NCBI GenBank assembly: GCA_045616125.1
Contig: JAZLGC010000002.1
Location: 1-56,893, forward strand
Length of the DNA: 56,893 bases
Source: Treponema_I sp045616125
Lineage (GTDB): Bacteria > Spirochaetota > Spirochaetia > Treponematales > Treponemataceae
Reading direction: 5' to 3'
Position numbers and translations under genes: made by a program. The notes beneath the pieces were generated by a model. That model made no database searches, was not told where the DNA came from, and saw only the letters and a program-made list of their open reading frames with translations. Positions 49,761-56,893 of this stretch are shown piece by piece (positions within the stretch are counted from its first letter, which is position 1; every line of letters begins with the position of its first letter).

Positions 49761-50831
49761 CTATTGATTCTTTTTTCCAACACCTTTCTTCAGGCCGCGT
49801 TTGAATTCGGTAACACGGGCACAGGCTGTTGTAGTCCAGGGGCTGCGATCGCCCCGCTGTAAAAAGTGATATCCTACGCCGGCAATCATGGCACCGTTAT
49901 CGGTACACAGCTTTAATGGCGGAAATACACATCTGATATCACTTCGTTCTGCCAGCAGTTCACGAAGACGGCTGTTGGCAGCAACACCACCACCGGCAAC
50001 AACCGTTTTAATGCCGGTATCATCACATGCTTTGAACAGACGGCTTAACAGAATGCGGATTGCAGTGTCCTGGAATGCAGCACAGATGTTCTCCGGCGTT
50101 TTTTCATATTTTGGATTCCAGAACTGGTCAATCTGATTGATGGCAGCAGTTTTCAAACCGCTGTAGGAAACATCATAGCGATGTTCGCCATCTTCTCCCT
50201 TATCCAGCTTGGGCATAGGGAAATGAGCGGCCTTCGGGTCTCCGTTTTTTGCCAGGCGGTCAATGATAACGCCTCCCGGATATCCCAGGTTGTGAAATTT
50301 GGCTACTTTATCAAATGCTTCGCCTACAGCATCATCGATGGTAGTTCCCATAACTTCGATATCATCAAAGTTGTTTACTTTACAGATGATACTGTGCCCG
50401 CCTGATACCAGAAGTCCGATGTATGGATAGGTCACGTCCTTCATCAGGTCTTCTCCACCCGGCAGAATCAGATTTGATGCATACAGATGGCCAAGCATAT
50501 GGTTAACGGCAATAAACGGTTTATTGGTTGCCCAGGCAAGCGATTTACCGAAAGTGAGTCCCATAAGAAGAGCTCCCATGAGCCCCGGCCGGTTTGTAGA
50601 CGCAATGGCGTCGATATCATCAAGAGTAAGGTTTGCTTCTGCAAGAGCCTGCTTTACAACGGGAAGAATCCATTCAGCATGCTTACGGCTTGCAATTTCC
50701 GGCACAACGCCGTTGTACACCTGATGAAACGGAATCTGGGTTGCAATAACATTGCTGAGAATATACTTTCCATCTTCAACAATGGCACAGGCGGTTTCAT
50801 CACAAGAAGATTCAATACCTAAAACTTTCAT
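49761..50831 (-). CDS. tsaD: tRNA threonylcarbamoyladenosine synthase subunit TsaD
   Basis: A 356-aa enzyme that transfers threonylcarbamoyl to A37 of tRNAs decoding ANN codons. The metal-binding HxxxH is VNHMLGHLYA, the ATP loop GVVPEIASRKHAEW and LLVSGGHS, and GGVAANSRLRELL near the end. It follows AAGGAA by a normal distance. It is likely co-transcribed with the deacetylase and sigma genes upstream. Confidence 0.96.
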   Translation of the reverse strand: MKVLGIESSCDETACAIVEDGKYILSNVIATQIPFHQVYNGVVPEIASRKHAEWILPVVKQALAEANLTLDDIDAIASTNRPGLMGALLMGLTFGKSLAWATNKPFIAVNHMLGHLYASNLILPGGEDLMKDVTYPYIGLLVSGGHSIICKVNNFDDIEVMGTTIDDAVGEAFDKVAKFHNLGYPGGVIIDRLAKNGDPKAAHFPMPKLDKGEDGEHRYDVSYSGLKTAAINQIDQFWNPKYEKTPENICAAFQDTAIRILLSRLFKACDDTGIKTVVAGGGVAANSRLRELLAERSDIRCVFPPLKLCTDNGAMIAGVGYHFLQRGDRSPWTTTACARVTEFKRGLKKGVGKKNQ

Positions 50832-50880
50832 AAGCTTTCCTTAAATACAGTACCCTGTCGGTTTATACCTGAGTATGGTA

Positions 50881-51945
50881 TCACAGTTTGTCTACTGTAG
50901 TAAATTGATAGCCCTGTTCTGCAGCAAGCGCCATCTGTTCCGAAAGTACGCCGGCAAGAGTGGAACTGCTCCACACATGGCCAATCATTACGACAGAACC
51001 TTTTTTATCTGCAAGTTCCAGCCCTTTCTTAAAATAAGAAGTCATACTGGCAGCATCTTTTTCATTATCAAGGAAAATATCACGTTCATACAGTTTCATG
51101 CCTAATTCTTTTGCAACCGACCGGCATACCGATTCTGAATTGGTGCGGGAATCCAAAAAGAAAATACCGTTATCTTCACATAGAAGCATAACTGAACGCA
51201 TGATATTTTCGTCAATGGTAATAAGAGAGCCTTCATGGTTATTTACACCATCTACAGGGCCGATTTCAGTAATGTTTTGAAGCATGGTAAAGGCAGCAAC
51301 CTGGGGATCCATGTCAGGAGTAATGGCTCCAGGGCCTGGATCAGTTGAAAGATTGACAGCCTGCATGGGCTGATGAAGCATAATACCTTTGCCAGCCGCC
51401 CGAACTCTTTTCGCAGCCTCGGCGGAATGTGACAGCTGGGGAAGAACAGCAACTGTCAGAGGAAATGGGATATTGAGAAAATTCTGGAGCTGAGAAAGGT
51501 TGTGTCCGCCATCATCCAGAATAATGGCAACTTTCGGCCCTTTTCCGGCTGCATATTTAGGAGCCGGTTTTGCAGCAGGCTTCTGCTCTGTTTTGGGTTC
51601 TGATTTTTGTTCTGACTTGGATTCCGGTTTAACTTCCGTTTTTTGTTCAGGTTTTATCTGAGCCTGATCCTGACGTTCAGCAGATTCAGCAGGTTTCTTT
51701 TCAGAAGCAGAGCTCTGCTGATTTTTTGCAATTTCAGGTGTTTCTTGAGTAAGCGATGGAGTTGTTTCAACAGGTTTTGCAGGAACTTCGGAAATCTGAT
51801 CCGGAGTATTGCTGACTGTTACGGTTTTCGTTGCCGGTGAAAAGATAATACTGGCCGCAAGCATGATTGCTCCGGCACAAAGGATACATACGGACAGGAG
51901 CGCAATCTGCCGGTTAGACAGCTGCGTCTTCTTTTTTTTACTCAT
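50881..51945 (-). CDS. Divergent polysaccharide deacetylase (YibQ-type)
   Basis: A 354-aa inner-membrane-anchored envelope protein. A single hydrophobic segment lies at about 11-30, then a low-complexity linker of KPE/SKE repeats to residue 130, and then the catalytic-type domain starting KVAIILDDGGHNLSQLQNF, with AVLPQLSHS and GKGIMLHQPM. This family (PF04748) is related to polysaccharide deacetylases, but its reaction is unproven; a cell-wall or division role is suggested in other bacteria. It starts 18 bases after the sigma gene stop. Confidence 0.85.
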   Translation of the reverse strand: MSKKKKTQLSNRQIALLSVCILCAGAIMLAASIIFSPATKTVTVSNTPDQISEVPAKPVETTPSLTQETPEIAKNQQSSASEKKPAESAERQDQAQIKPEQKTEVKPESKSEQKSEPKTEQKPAAKPAPKYAAGKGPKVAIILDDGGHNLSQLQNFLNIPFPLTVAVLPQLSHSAEAAKRVRAAGKGIMLHQPMQAVNLSTDPGPGAITPDMDPQVAAFTMLQNITEIGPVDGVNNHEGSLITIDENIMRSVMLLCEDNGIFFLDSRTNSESVCRSVAKELGMKLYERDIFLDNEKDAASMTSYFKKGLELADKKGSVVMIGHVWSSSTLAGVLSEQMALAAEQGYQFTTVDKL

Positions 51946-51963
51946 GCCCGTATGGTATCACTT

Positions 51964-52788
51964 TTAAGCAGTGCGGACAATTCCTTTTTCTTCTACCATT
52001 GCCTGCATCTTGCGGATGGCACGCATTTCAGTCTGACGAACTGTTTCTGCTGAAACTCCCAGCTGTTCGCCAATCTGGCGGAGAGTCAACGGTTTTTCGT
52101 AGTTCATCAGATTATACCGGTACCGTACAACCTGCTTTTCAAGAGGTTTCAGGTGTTCCATCATCTCATGAAGTTCCTGAAAATCAGTCTGCATCAGCAT
52201 GTCAGTTTCAGGTGTAGGAGCAAGATCCGGAATAACTTCTCCCAGTGTTTTTTCTGAATCGTCAGAAAAACGGGCATCAATGCTCATAACGGTATAAGAA
52301 AACTGTTCTGCCTGAATCAGTTCGTCAACAGGAAGATTCAACCGGTCTGCCAGTTCCTCAGTAGTTGGTTCACGTCCCAGAGTCTGGTACAGCGAGGCTT
52401 TTGCGGCATACATTTTGCGGACAACTTCATCTTTACGCAATGGGAGGGAAATCATGGAAGCCTTGCCGTGAATGTACCGGGTAATAGCCTGAGAAATCCA
52501 TGCATACGCATAAGTACTGAAACGAGTGCCATATGAGTAATGATATTTTTTTGCAGCCGTAAGAAGACCGATATTTCCTTCCTGAATCAGATCCATGAGA
52601 TTCAGACCGAAATGTTCATATTTTTTGGCAATACTGACAACTAGACGAAGATTTGCCTGAACAAGACGAAGTTGAGCCTGTTCATCGCCAGATTGAATAC
52701 GTTTTGAATGTTCAATTTCCTCTTCAAAAGACAGAAGTGGGTACTTCAGGATCTGTTTAATGTAACTTGTGTAAATTGCTTCATCCAT
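51964..52788 (-). CDS. Alternative sigma-70 factor (RpoS/RpoH-like length)
   Basis: A 274-aa sigma factor with region 1.2 (YLLSFEEEIEHSKRI-like), region 2 (NLRLVVSIAKKYEH, DLIQEGNIGLLTAAKKY, TYAYAWISQAITRYI), region 3 (GREPTTEELADRLNL) and region 4 (LEKQVVRYRYNL...LTLRQIGEQLGVSAETVRQTEMRAIRKM). There is no region 1.1, so it is an alternative factor. The ATG at 52788 follows GGGAGG; the longer frame to 52860 runs into R1 repeat. Its upstream region has a sigma-54 promoter, a hairpin leader and two dyads, pointing to activator-controlled expression as for rpoS in Borrelia. The deacetylase gene follows. Confidence 0.9.
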   Translation of the reverse strand: MDEAIYTSYIKQILKYPLLSFEEEIEHSKRIQSGDEQAQLRLVQANLRLVVSIAKKYEHFGLNLMDLIQEGNIGLLTAAKKYHYSYGTRFSTYAYAWISQAITRYIHGKASMISLPLRKDEVVRKMYAAKASLYQTLGREPTTEELADRLNLPVDELIQAEQFSYTVMSIDARFSDDSEKTLGEVIPDLAPTPETDMLMQTDFQELHEMMEHLKPLEKQVVRYRYNLMNYEKPLTLRQIGEQLGVSAETVRQTEMRAIRKMQAMVEEKGIVRTA

Positions 52789-52794
52789 TTTTTG

Positions 52795-52876
52795 CCTCCC
52801 ATAAAGCCACCGCCCGGCGGCGGCACATGCAGGTGCTGAATACGCAGTTTGCTGACACAATGGAACAGCAAACTAC
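52795..52876 (-). repeat. R1 hairpin repeat, copy d (short form, sigma-factor leader)
   Basis: GC-rich box at 52795-52827 ending on the minus strand in GGGAGG, the sigma gene's Shine-Dalgarno. Hairpin A at 52846-52874 has perfect arms AGTTTGCTG and CAGCAAACT. Hairpin B and the distal box are absent. The whole element lies between the sigma-54 promoter and the start codon, so it is in the 5' untranslated region. Confidence 0.75.
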
Positions 52877-52903
52877 ATTTGATAAAATCTCTCGAAAATG
52901 TAA

Positions 52904-52921
52904 TTGCAAGTATTGTGCCAA
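52904..52921 (-). promoter_or_regulatory. Sigma-54 (RpoN) promoter before the sigma-70 gene
   Basis: Minus strand TTGGCACAATACTTGCAA. It matches the consensus TGGCACRNNNNTTGCW at every position, with GG and GC exactly 10 bases apart (GG at 52919-52918, GC at 52907-52906). Transcription would start near 52895, giving a leader of about 105 bases. Confidence 0.75.
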
Positions 52922-53064
52922 CTTTTTGAATTTTTGAAAAAAATTGATTTTTTGATAATTTTTTCAGAAGAATATGCTGTCAATGATGAAGTAAGATAGA
53001 GTAATAAATGTCGATAAATCTTTATTTTATCAGTATTTGCGGTGATAGAAGGGGTCTCAGGATG

Positions 53065-53101
53065 AAAAAAAAGACTTCCTAACACAAGGAAATCTTTTTT
53101 T
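53065..53101. terminator. Bidirectional terminator-like hairpin
   Basis: Stem GACTTCCT/AGGAAATC (one mismatch) around a 6-base loop, with A-run before and T-run after. It lies between the KamA-family gene and the sigma gene. Confidence 0.6.
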
Positions 53102-53147
53102 CAAGTTAGTAGAATAAAATCAAAAAACTTTTTCAAAACTACGGCAA

Positions 53148-53203
53148 ATGTATACAAATTTATACACCGTTAAAAAAAAGTGATGTATACAAATATATAC
53201 ACC
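53148..53203. promoter_or_regulatory. Two 18-bp dyad sites upstream of the sigma gene
   Basis: TGTATACAAATTTATACA (53149-53166) and TGTATACAAATATATACA (53184-53201), each TGTATA-N6-TATACA, 35 bases apart, with further identical flanks (A before, CC after). They lie about 250-300 bases upstream of the sigma-54 start site, the usual range for binding sites of an NtrC-type activator. Confidence 0.65.
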
Positions 53204-53231
53204 CCCTTTTAAAACTGCCGTAACATCATTT

Positions 53232-54257
53232 TTATCCCTGCGGATAATGCCATTCTTTACCATTTGAATCGGTATATACCCAATCCTTACCTGACTTTTT
53301 AAATGGCGTCTGCAGAATATGAACCTTACCGCCACCTCCCGGCAAATCCACTGCGTATACCGGAAGAGAAAGACCAGAAAGTTCATTTTTTAATTCCCGG
53401 TATAATTTAACACCCTGTTCAAGCGGAACACGAAAATGACTGGTTCCACGGGCAAGATCACCCTGAAAAAGATAGCCGGGTTTAATACCCAGATTTGTTA
53501 AATCCTGAAACAGGTCAGTAAGAACAGAAACGGAATCGTTTATACCACGAAGCAGGACACTTTGGCTCTGTACTGGTATTCCGACGTCCCTCAGGCGCTC
53601 CAGAGCACTGCGGCTTTCCGGCGACCAGCGGGAACTGATTTCAGCCGGATGATTGATGTGGGGAATTACCCAAAGAGGTGCATACTGCTTGAAAAGACGT
53701 ACCGTTTCTTCTGTAATGCGTTCCGGTGCGAAAACAACACTGCGGGTACACACGCGAAACAGAATACCGGGACGTGCCAAACGGATTTCATCAAAAAGCC
53801 ATTGCAGTTTATCATCCGGGGCTGTAAGGGGATCTCCTCCGGAAAGGAGAATTTCTTTGATTTCAGGATGTTCCCGTAGGTAGGCGCAGACACTTTCCAG
53901 TTCCTCCGGTGTAATGAAGGGTTCTCCCCCACCGGCATAATTACGGCGGAAGCAGAACCGGCAGTAAGCAAAACAGGTGCTGGTGGTTAAAAGAAGACAC
54001 CGGTTTTTGTACTGGTGGATCAGACGGGGTGTCTTATGGTACAACTGGGCTCCCAACGGATCTTCAAGTTCGCAGGGAAGGACATTGTCTTCTGCAGGAG
54101 AATAGGTAATCTGGCGGTTCATGGCCGCAAAAAAAGAAGCCGCTTCTTTATCGGAAGCGGCCTGTGCACCCAGCCGGCTCAGGACCGTCTGGTAATGTGC
54201 GGAAATATTACTGGTAAACTGGCCGTTCATAACTGTAGAAAAGGTATCAACAGCCAT
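53232..54257 (-). CDS. KamA/EpmB-family radical-SAM lysine aminomutase-like protein
   Basis: A 341-aa enzyme (345 aa if a TTG at 54269 is used). The iron-sulfur cluster motif CFAYCRFCFRR has Cys residues at 99, 103 and 106 counted from the TTG. The PLP lysine is in DLPGGGGKV near the C-terminus. The length is that of the short EpmB-like form acting on elongation factor P rather than catabolic lysine 2,3-aminomutase, which is about 60 residues longer. Neither start has a good Shine-Dalgarno. No efp gene is adjacent. It follows the outer-membrane gene by about 20-30 bases. Confidence 0.88.
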   Translation of the reverse strand: MAVDTFSTVMNGQFTSNISAHYQTVLSRLGAQAASDKEAASFFAAMNRQITYSPAEDNVLPCELEDPLGAQLYHKTPRLIHQYKNRCLLLTTSTCFAYCRFCFRRNYAGGGEPFITPEELESVCAYLREHPEIKEILLSGGDPLTAPDDKLQWLFDEIRLARPGILFRVCTRSVVFAPERITEETVRLFKQYAPLWVIPHINHPAEISSRWSPESRSALERLRDVGIPVQSQSVLLRGINDSVSVLTDLFQDLTNLGIKPGYLFQGDLARGTSHFRVPLEQGVKLYRELKNELSGLSLPVYAVDLPGGGGKVHILQTPFKKSGKDWVYTDSNGKEWHYPQG

Positions 54258-54288
54258 GAACTGTGTCAATTATGCTGATTTATTCAGA

Positions 54289-55053
54289 TTAGAATTTGTG
54301 GGTGTACTGAACTCCAAAACTGTCAAATCCGCCCTTGAATTTTGCCTGACATGCAACTTCATCAGCTGCACCGAATTTCAGGATAGATACGGCACTGATA
54401 CTGAATGAATCGATGATATCGGTTCCGTAAGCACCTTCCCATTCCAGCTGGGTTCCAACAGTCTGCAGAACCAGTGGCATCTGATACGCAATGATCCCCT
54501 TTGCATAGTAAGCAGGAGCTGCTACTTTCTGTCCAGCCTGCCAGATAAACGGAGTTTTTGCAGGATTTCCCAGAGCATTGTTGTAGTTCACTTCATACAG
54601 CCACTGGGTAACTACATGGTTCCAGTCACCAGGCATTACAGCAGCCAGGTCAAACTGGAAAGTTGCATTTGCGTATCCTTTGTAATACAAAGGAGCTGCA
54701 TCTACGGCAGCAGATGCAAGACCATCATTACCCATGAATTTCCAGCCTGAACCGACATAAGCTCCACCTTTCAGAATGATGAAAGCAATAGGGGTCAATG
54801 TTGCAGAAAAATCAGCACCAGCAGTAACAGGGGTAACATCTGCATAGGCAGACAGAACAAGATTGTTACCGGAAGTTAATGGATTTGATCCATCGCCATT
54901 CAGACATGGCATAGTATAATCAACACCAGCACTCAGTTTTCCTGCAACCGGATACTGAGCTGCTACACTTACAGAACCTCCAAGAGTTCCTTCTGCGGCA
55001 ACCAAAGTTACAGCACACAGCAGAACACAAACGACAGCTGCAATTTTCTTCAT
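54289..55053 (-). CDS. Predicted outer-membrane beta-barrel protein
   Basis: A 254-aa secreted protein with a clear signal peptide ending TLVAA before EGTLGG, alternating hydrophobic and polar residues throughout, few lysines in strands, and the C-terminal aromatic pattern VQYTHKF ending in Phe, a signature for barrel insertion. Family unknown; similar small barrels are found in Treponema. AAGGAG lies before the ATG. It is upstream of the KamA gene. Confidence 0.65.
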   Translation of the reverse strand: MKKIAAVVCVLLCAVTLVAAEGTLGGSVSVAAQYPVAGKLSAGVDYTMPCLNGDGSNPLTSGNNLVLSAYADVTPVTAGADFSATLTPIAFIILKGGAYVGSGWKFMGNDGLASAAVDAAPLYYKGYANATFQFDLAAVMPGDWNHVVTQWLYEVNYNNALGNPAKTPFIWQAGQKVAAPAYYAKGIIAYQMPLVLQTVGTQLEWEGAYGTDIIDSFSISAVSILKFGAADEVACQAKFKGGFDSFGVQYTHKF

Positions 55054-55192
55054 TTCTCTTTCTCCTTATCAATTGAAGCACCAGAATATCGCGATAGTAT
55101 AACTATCAATTCGATATACTGACTATAACACGAGTATAGGGCCGAAATCCGGTACTGTCAACTTCTTACTATCCACATTCAACACGCGATGC

Positions 55193-55198
55193 TACAAT
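55193..55198 (+). promoter_or_regulatory. -10 element, candidate leaderless promoter
   Basis: TACAAT followed by 6 bases and the ATG at 55205; the -35 is weak. No Shine-Dalgarno at normal distance (GGGG touches the ATG). Confidence 0.4.
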
Positions 55199-55204
55199 GG
55201 GGCC

Positions 55205-55840
55205 ATGACCGCAGAAACAGCCATTTTCATCATCGAAATTCTGGGAACCATATCGTTCGCATCTTCCGGAGCCGTATTAGCCATAAAAAAACGCATGGAT
55301 CTGTTCGGGGTCGTTACCCTGGGTATTATCACAGCTGTAGGAGGAGGTCTTTGCCGCGATATCGTACTGGGAAATGTTCCGCCGGCAATGTTCATTCACC
55401 CCATATATACTATCGTTGCGGTGATTACCTCATTGGTTATTTTCTTCGCTTTCAGGATATTCAAAAACAGGATGTCCTCGCAGCTTGTGCTGCTGTATGA
55501 AAATGTCATGATGGTTCTTGATACAGCCGGTCTTGGTATTTTCAGCGTTATGGGAGTGAACACCGCATACCGCATGCACTACCGGAACCTGTTTCTGCTG
55601 GTATTTGTAGGTATGCTGACCGGTGTAGGCGGCGGTCTTGTCCGGGACCTGCTGGCACAGGAAAAGCCCTATATTCTGACAAAAGACGTGTATGCCGTTG
55701 CCAGTATCCTGGGAGCCCTTACCTGCGCCATACTGATACGCCGGACCAGCCCACTTATGGCCATGATTGCCGGCGCCACCGTCGTATATGTCATACGGGC
55801 TCTGGCCGTACGGTTCAAGTGGAACCTGCCGGTTGCGTAA
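55205..55840 (+). CDS. TRIC/YicG-family (UPF0126) membrane channel
   Basis: A 211-aa membrane protein made of two halves of three segments each. Each half has the family glycine-rich loop: GIITAVGGGLCRDIVLG at about 45-60, and GMLTGVGGGLVRDLLAQ in the second half. Bacterial TRIC proteins form potassium channels. It is a single gene divergent from the outer-membrane gene. Confidence 0.92.
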   Translation: MTAETAIFIIEILGTISFASSGAVLAIKKRMDLFGVVTLGIITAVGGGLCRDIVLGNVPPAMFIHPIYTIVAVITSLVIFFAFRIFKNRMSSQLVLLYENVMMVLDTAGLGIFSVMGVNTAYRMHYRNLFLLVFVGMLTGVGGGLVRDLLAQEKPYILTKDVYAVASILGALTCAILIRRTSPLMAMIAGATVVYVIRALAVRFKWNLPVA

Positions 55841-55903
55841 TGCTGTCGTTGCGGCACTGCAGACAGGTATCTCCTGCGCGAAGTGTAGCAGAAACGATAG
55901 CCT

Positions 55904-55942
55904 TTGACTATACGTACACTTTAGTATATATTGTACGTATAG
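55904..55942 (+). promoter_or_regulatory. Promoter and palindromic operator of the VapBC-like pair
   Basis: TTGACT at 55904-55909, exactly 17 bases, TATATT at 55927-55932. A perfect 10-bp inverted repeat CTATACGTAC (55908-55917) and GTACGTATAG (55933-55942) straddles the -10, the right place for antitoxin autoregulation. A Shine-Dalgarno GAAGGTG precedes the ATG at 55952. Confidence 0.75.
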
Positions 55943-55951
55943 AAGGTGCGT

Positions 55952-56203
55952 ATGGACAGCAAACTGACATTGAAACTGAATGAGTATTCGATACAGAAAG
56001 CCAAGCAGTATGCCATAGAACGGGGGACTTCCCTTTCCAGTATGGTTGAACATTTTTTTAACAGCATAACTGCTGACATGCAGAAACCGGACCAGACAGG
56101 CTACAGTCCCCTTGTGCAGGAACTAAGCGGCATCATTTCACTTTCAGAGGACTACGATTATAAGGCTGATTACACCCAGTATCTGGAGTCAAAATATGAA
56201 TAA
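55952..56203 (+). CDS. Antitoxin of a VapBC-like pair (DUF6364-like)
   Basis: An 83-aa protein with a short ribbon-helix-helix-like N-terminus (SKLTLKLNEYSIQKAKQYAIERG) for DNA binding and an acidic C-terminus for toxin binding. The ATG at 55952 is preferred over an in-frame GTG at 55946. The last 8 bases overlap the PIN gene, so both are made together. A palindromic operator covers the promoter. Confidence 0.85.
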   Translation: MDSKLTLKLNEYSIQKAKQYAIERGTSLSSMVEHFFNSITADMQKPDQTGYSPLVQELSGIISLSEDYDYKADYTQYLESKYE

Positions 56204-56618
56204 GGTATTTGTTGATACCGACATCATTCTTGACCTTTTGGGGAGACGGATTCCACACTTTCATTTTGCGGCACTGCTGTTCACCTTTGGGGAAATGAAA
56301 AAACTGGAACTGTATACTTCACCTACGGTGCTGGTAAACACATTTTATATTCTGCGGAAACAGCTGGGAACTGAGGGGGCAAAAACTGCCATCAGGAAAT
56401 TACGGCTGATTCTCCACATCATTGATTCTACAGAGAAAACCGTTGATCAGGCCCTGAATTCAGACTTTTCTGATTTTGAAGACGCCATACAGTATTACAC
56501 CGCCGTAAACAACAGCATTTCTACCCTTGTTACCAGAAATATAAAGGACTACAAATCTGCAGCCCTTCAGATTCAGACGCCGGAAGTATTTCTGACAGCC
56601 AGAGGCTTTCTGCAGTAG
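56196..56618 (+). CDS. PIN-domain toxin (VapC-like)
   Basis: A 140-aa endoribonuclease candidate. Conserved acids are seen in FVDTDIILDLLGRR (first Asp pair), then Glu/Asp residues toward the end (SDFSDFEDAIQYY, the third and fourth acids). The overlap with the antitoxin gene and the shared operator make it a toxin. The cellular target is not predictable. Confidence 0.87.
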   Translation: MNKVFVDTDIILDLLGRRIPHFHFAALLFTFGEMKKLELYTSPTVLVNTFYILRKQLGTEGAKTAIRKLRLILHIIDSTEKTVDQALNSDFSDFEDAIQYYTAVNNSISTLVTRNIKDYKSAALQIQTPEVFLTARGFLQ

Positions 56619-56630
56619 CGAACAAACTGA

Positions 56631-56852
56631 TCAGTTTTCTTCTCTGGACTCCCGTAGTGCGGAAAGGATTTCAGCCTGTTTGATATTTGCAAGGGTTTTA
56701 ATTCCGGCAAAGGGAGATTTTTTTTCGATTTCCGGCGTAATTCTGAAAGACGAGCCGTCAGCTCTTTTTACAACAACTGCACCTTCTTTTTTTGAAGTAT
56801 CCAATACTGATGCAAAATTCTGTCTGGCTTCTGAATATGTTACTACAAGCAT
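56631..56852 (-). CDS. Lone Phd/YefM-type antitoxin
   Basis: A 73-aa protein with the family start MLVVTYSEARQNFASVLDTS and a helical, charged C-terminus. AGAGG before the ATG. It is convergent with the PIN gene (12 bases apart), whose antitoxin belongs to another family, and no Doc/YoeB-type toxin lies downstream. It is therefore an orphan antitoxin, unless its partner lies beyond the window edge upstream. Confidence 0.8.
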   Translation of the reverse strand: MLVVTYSEARQNFASVLDTSKKEGAVVVKRADGSSFRITPEIEKKSPFAGIKTLANIKQAEILSALRESREEN

Positions 56853-56893
56853 TTTATACCTCTCTTTTCCGCAGTTTCTTTCATTTTATCATC

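Noticed and set aside
53120..53386. 88-codon minus-strand frame overlapping the end of the KamA gene
   Set aside because: It is out of frame with KamA and covers the dyad sites; no Shine-Dalgarno.

Overview
The window reads as chromosomal DNA of a host-associated, plant-fibre-degrading spirochaete, most likely a rumen or gut Treponema. This is inference from gene content, not a database match. The pointers are a bacterial V/A-type ATPase operon, a sugar-binding protein whose signal peptide ends AFA|GGKKES, a PE lipid operon, many PilZ/YesMN/PAS regulators, a set of secreted glycoside hydrolases, and abundant short hairpin repeats. No phage, transposase, rRNA or CRISPR array was found.

Layout. 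1-3650: an LplB/LplC/solute-binding-protein ABC uptake operon (minus strand), with tandem and dispersed repeats at the LplB start. 3.8-6.8 kb: single genes (pseudo-receiver-PilZ, a lipoprotein, a CpXC protein, a CmpB-type membrane protein). 6.9-11.6 kb: a signalling operon of PAS hybrid kinase, YesM-type kinase and YesN/AraC-type regulator. 11.7-16.3 kb: GH16 and GH10 lipoproteins and a circularly permuted GH3 beta-glucosidase. 16.5-20 kb: a small sigma-70 factor, an unknown gene and an anion transporter. 20-28.6 kb: a GH5 lipoprotein, a PD-(D/E)XK-like protein, a CotH remnant, a type B carboxylesterase coupled to a GH31 glycosidase, and a GPH sugar symporter. 28.8-31.3 kb: a small accessory patch (unknown genes and a macro-domain protein). 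It is followed by a degenerate tRNA-Val and a normal tRNA-Pro. 31.9-34.6 kb: a VTT-PssA-Psd-PAP2 phospholipid operon. 34.7-36.2 kb: HtrA/DegP. 47.3-36.4 kb (minus): one long run, V-ATPase H-C-I-K-F-E-A-B-D, UspA, a small flavodoxin-like protein, a J-domain protein and Map. 47.5-54.3 kb: PtsN-like IIA, SecG, DUF6062, PgmB, TsaD, divergent polysaccharide deacetylase, an alternative sigma-70 factor and a KamA-family enzyme. 54.3-56.9 kb: an outer-membrane barrel candidate, a TRIC channel, a VapBC-like pair and a lone Phd/YefM antitoxin.

How it fits together. Secreted GH16/GH10/GH5 lipoproteins would cut beta-glucans and xylan at the cell surface. The LplABC-like system and the GPH symporter import products. 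GH3, GH31 and the esterase finish them inside (they lack clear signal peptides), and PgmB handles phosphorylated sugars. The YesMN-type operon is a plausible regulator of uptake and hydrolase genes.

The most unusual signals are non-coding. (1) A dispersed hairpin repeat (family R1; four copies, all directly upstream of a start codon) carries or abuts the ribosome-binding site of the gene behind it. (2) A second hairpin repeat (R2; three copies) has an invariant core. Its outer arms differ between copies but remain complementary within each copy. (3) A near-perfect sigma-54 promoter, with two upstream 18-bp dyads, precedes a sigma-70-type gene, resembling the RpoN-RpoS cascade of Borrelia. (4) At least nine genes show a -10 element only 6-8 bases before the start codon and no Shine-Dalgarno, implying leaderless mRNAs.
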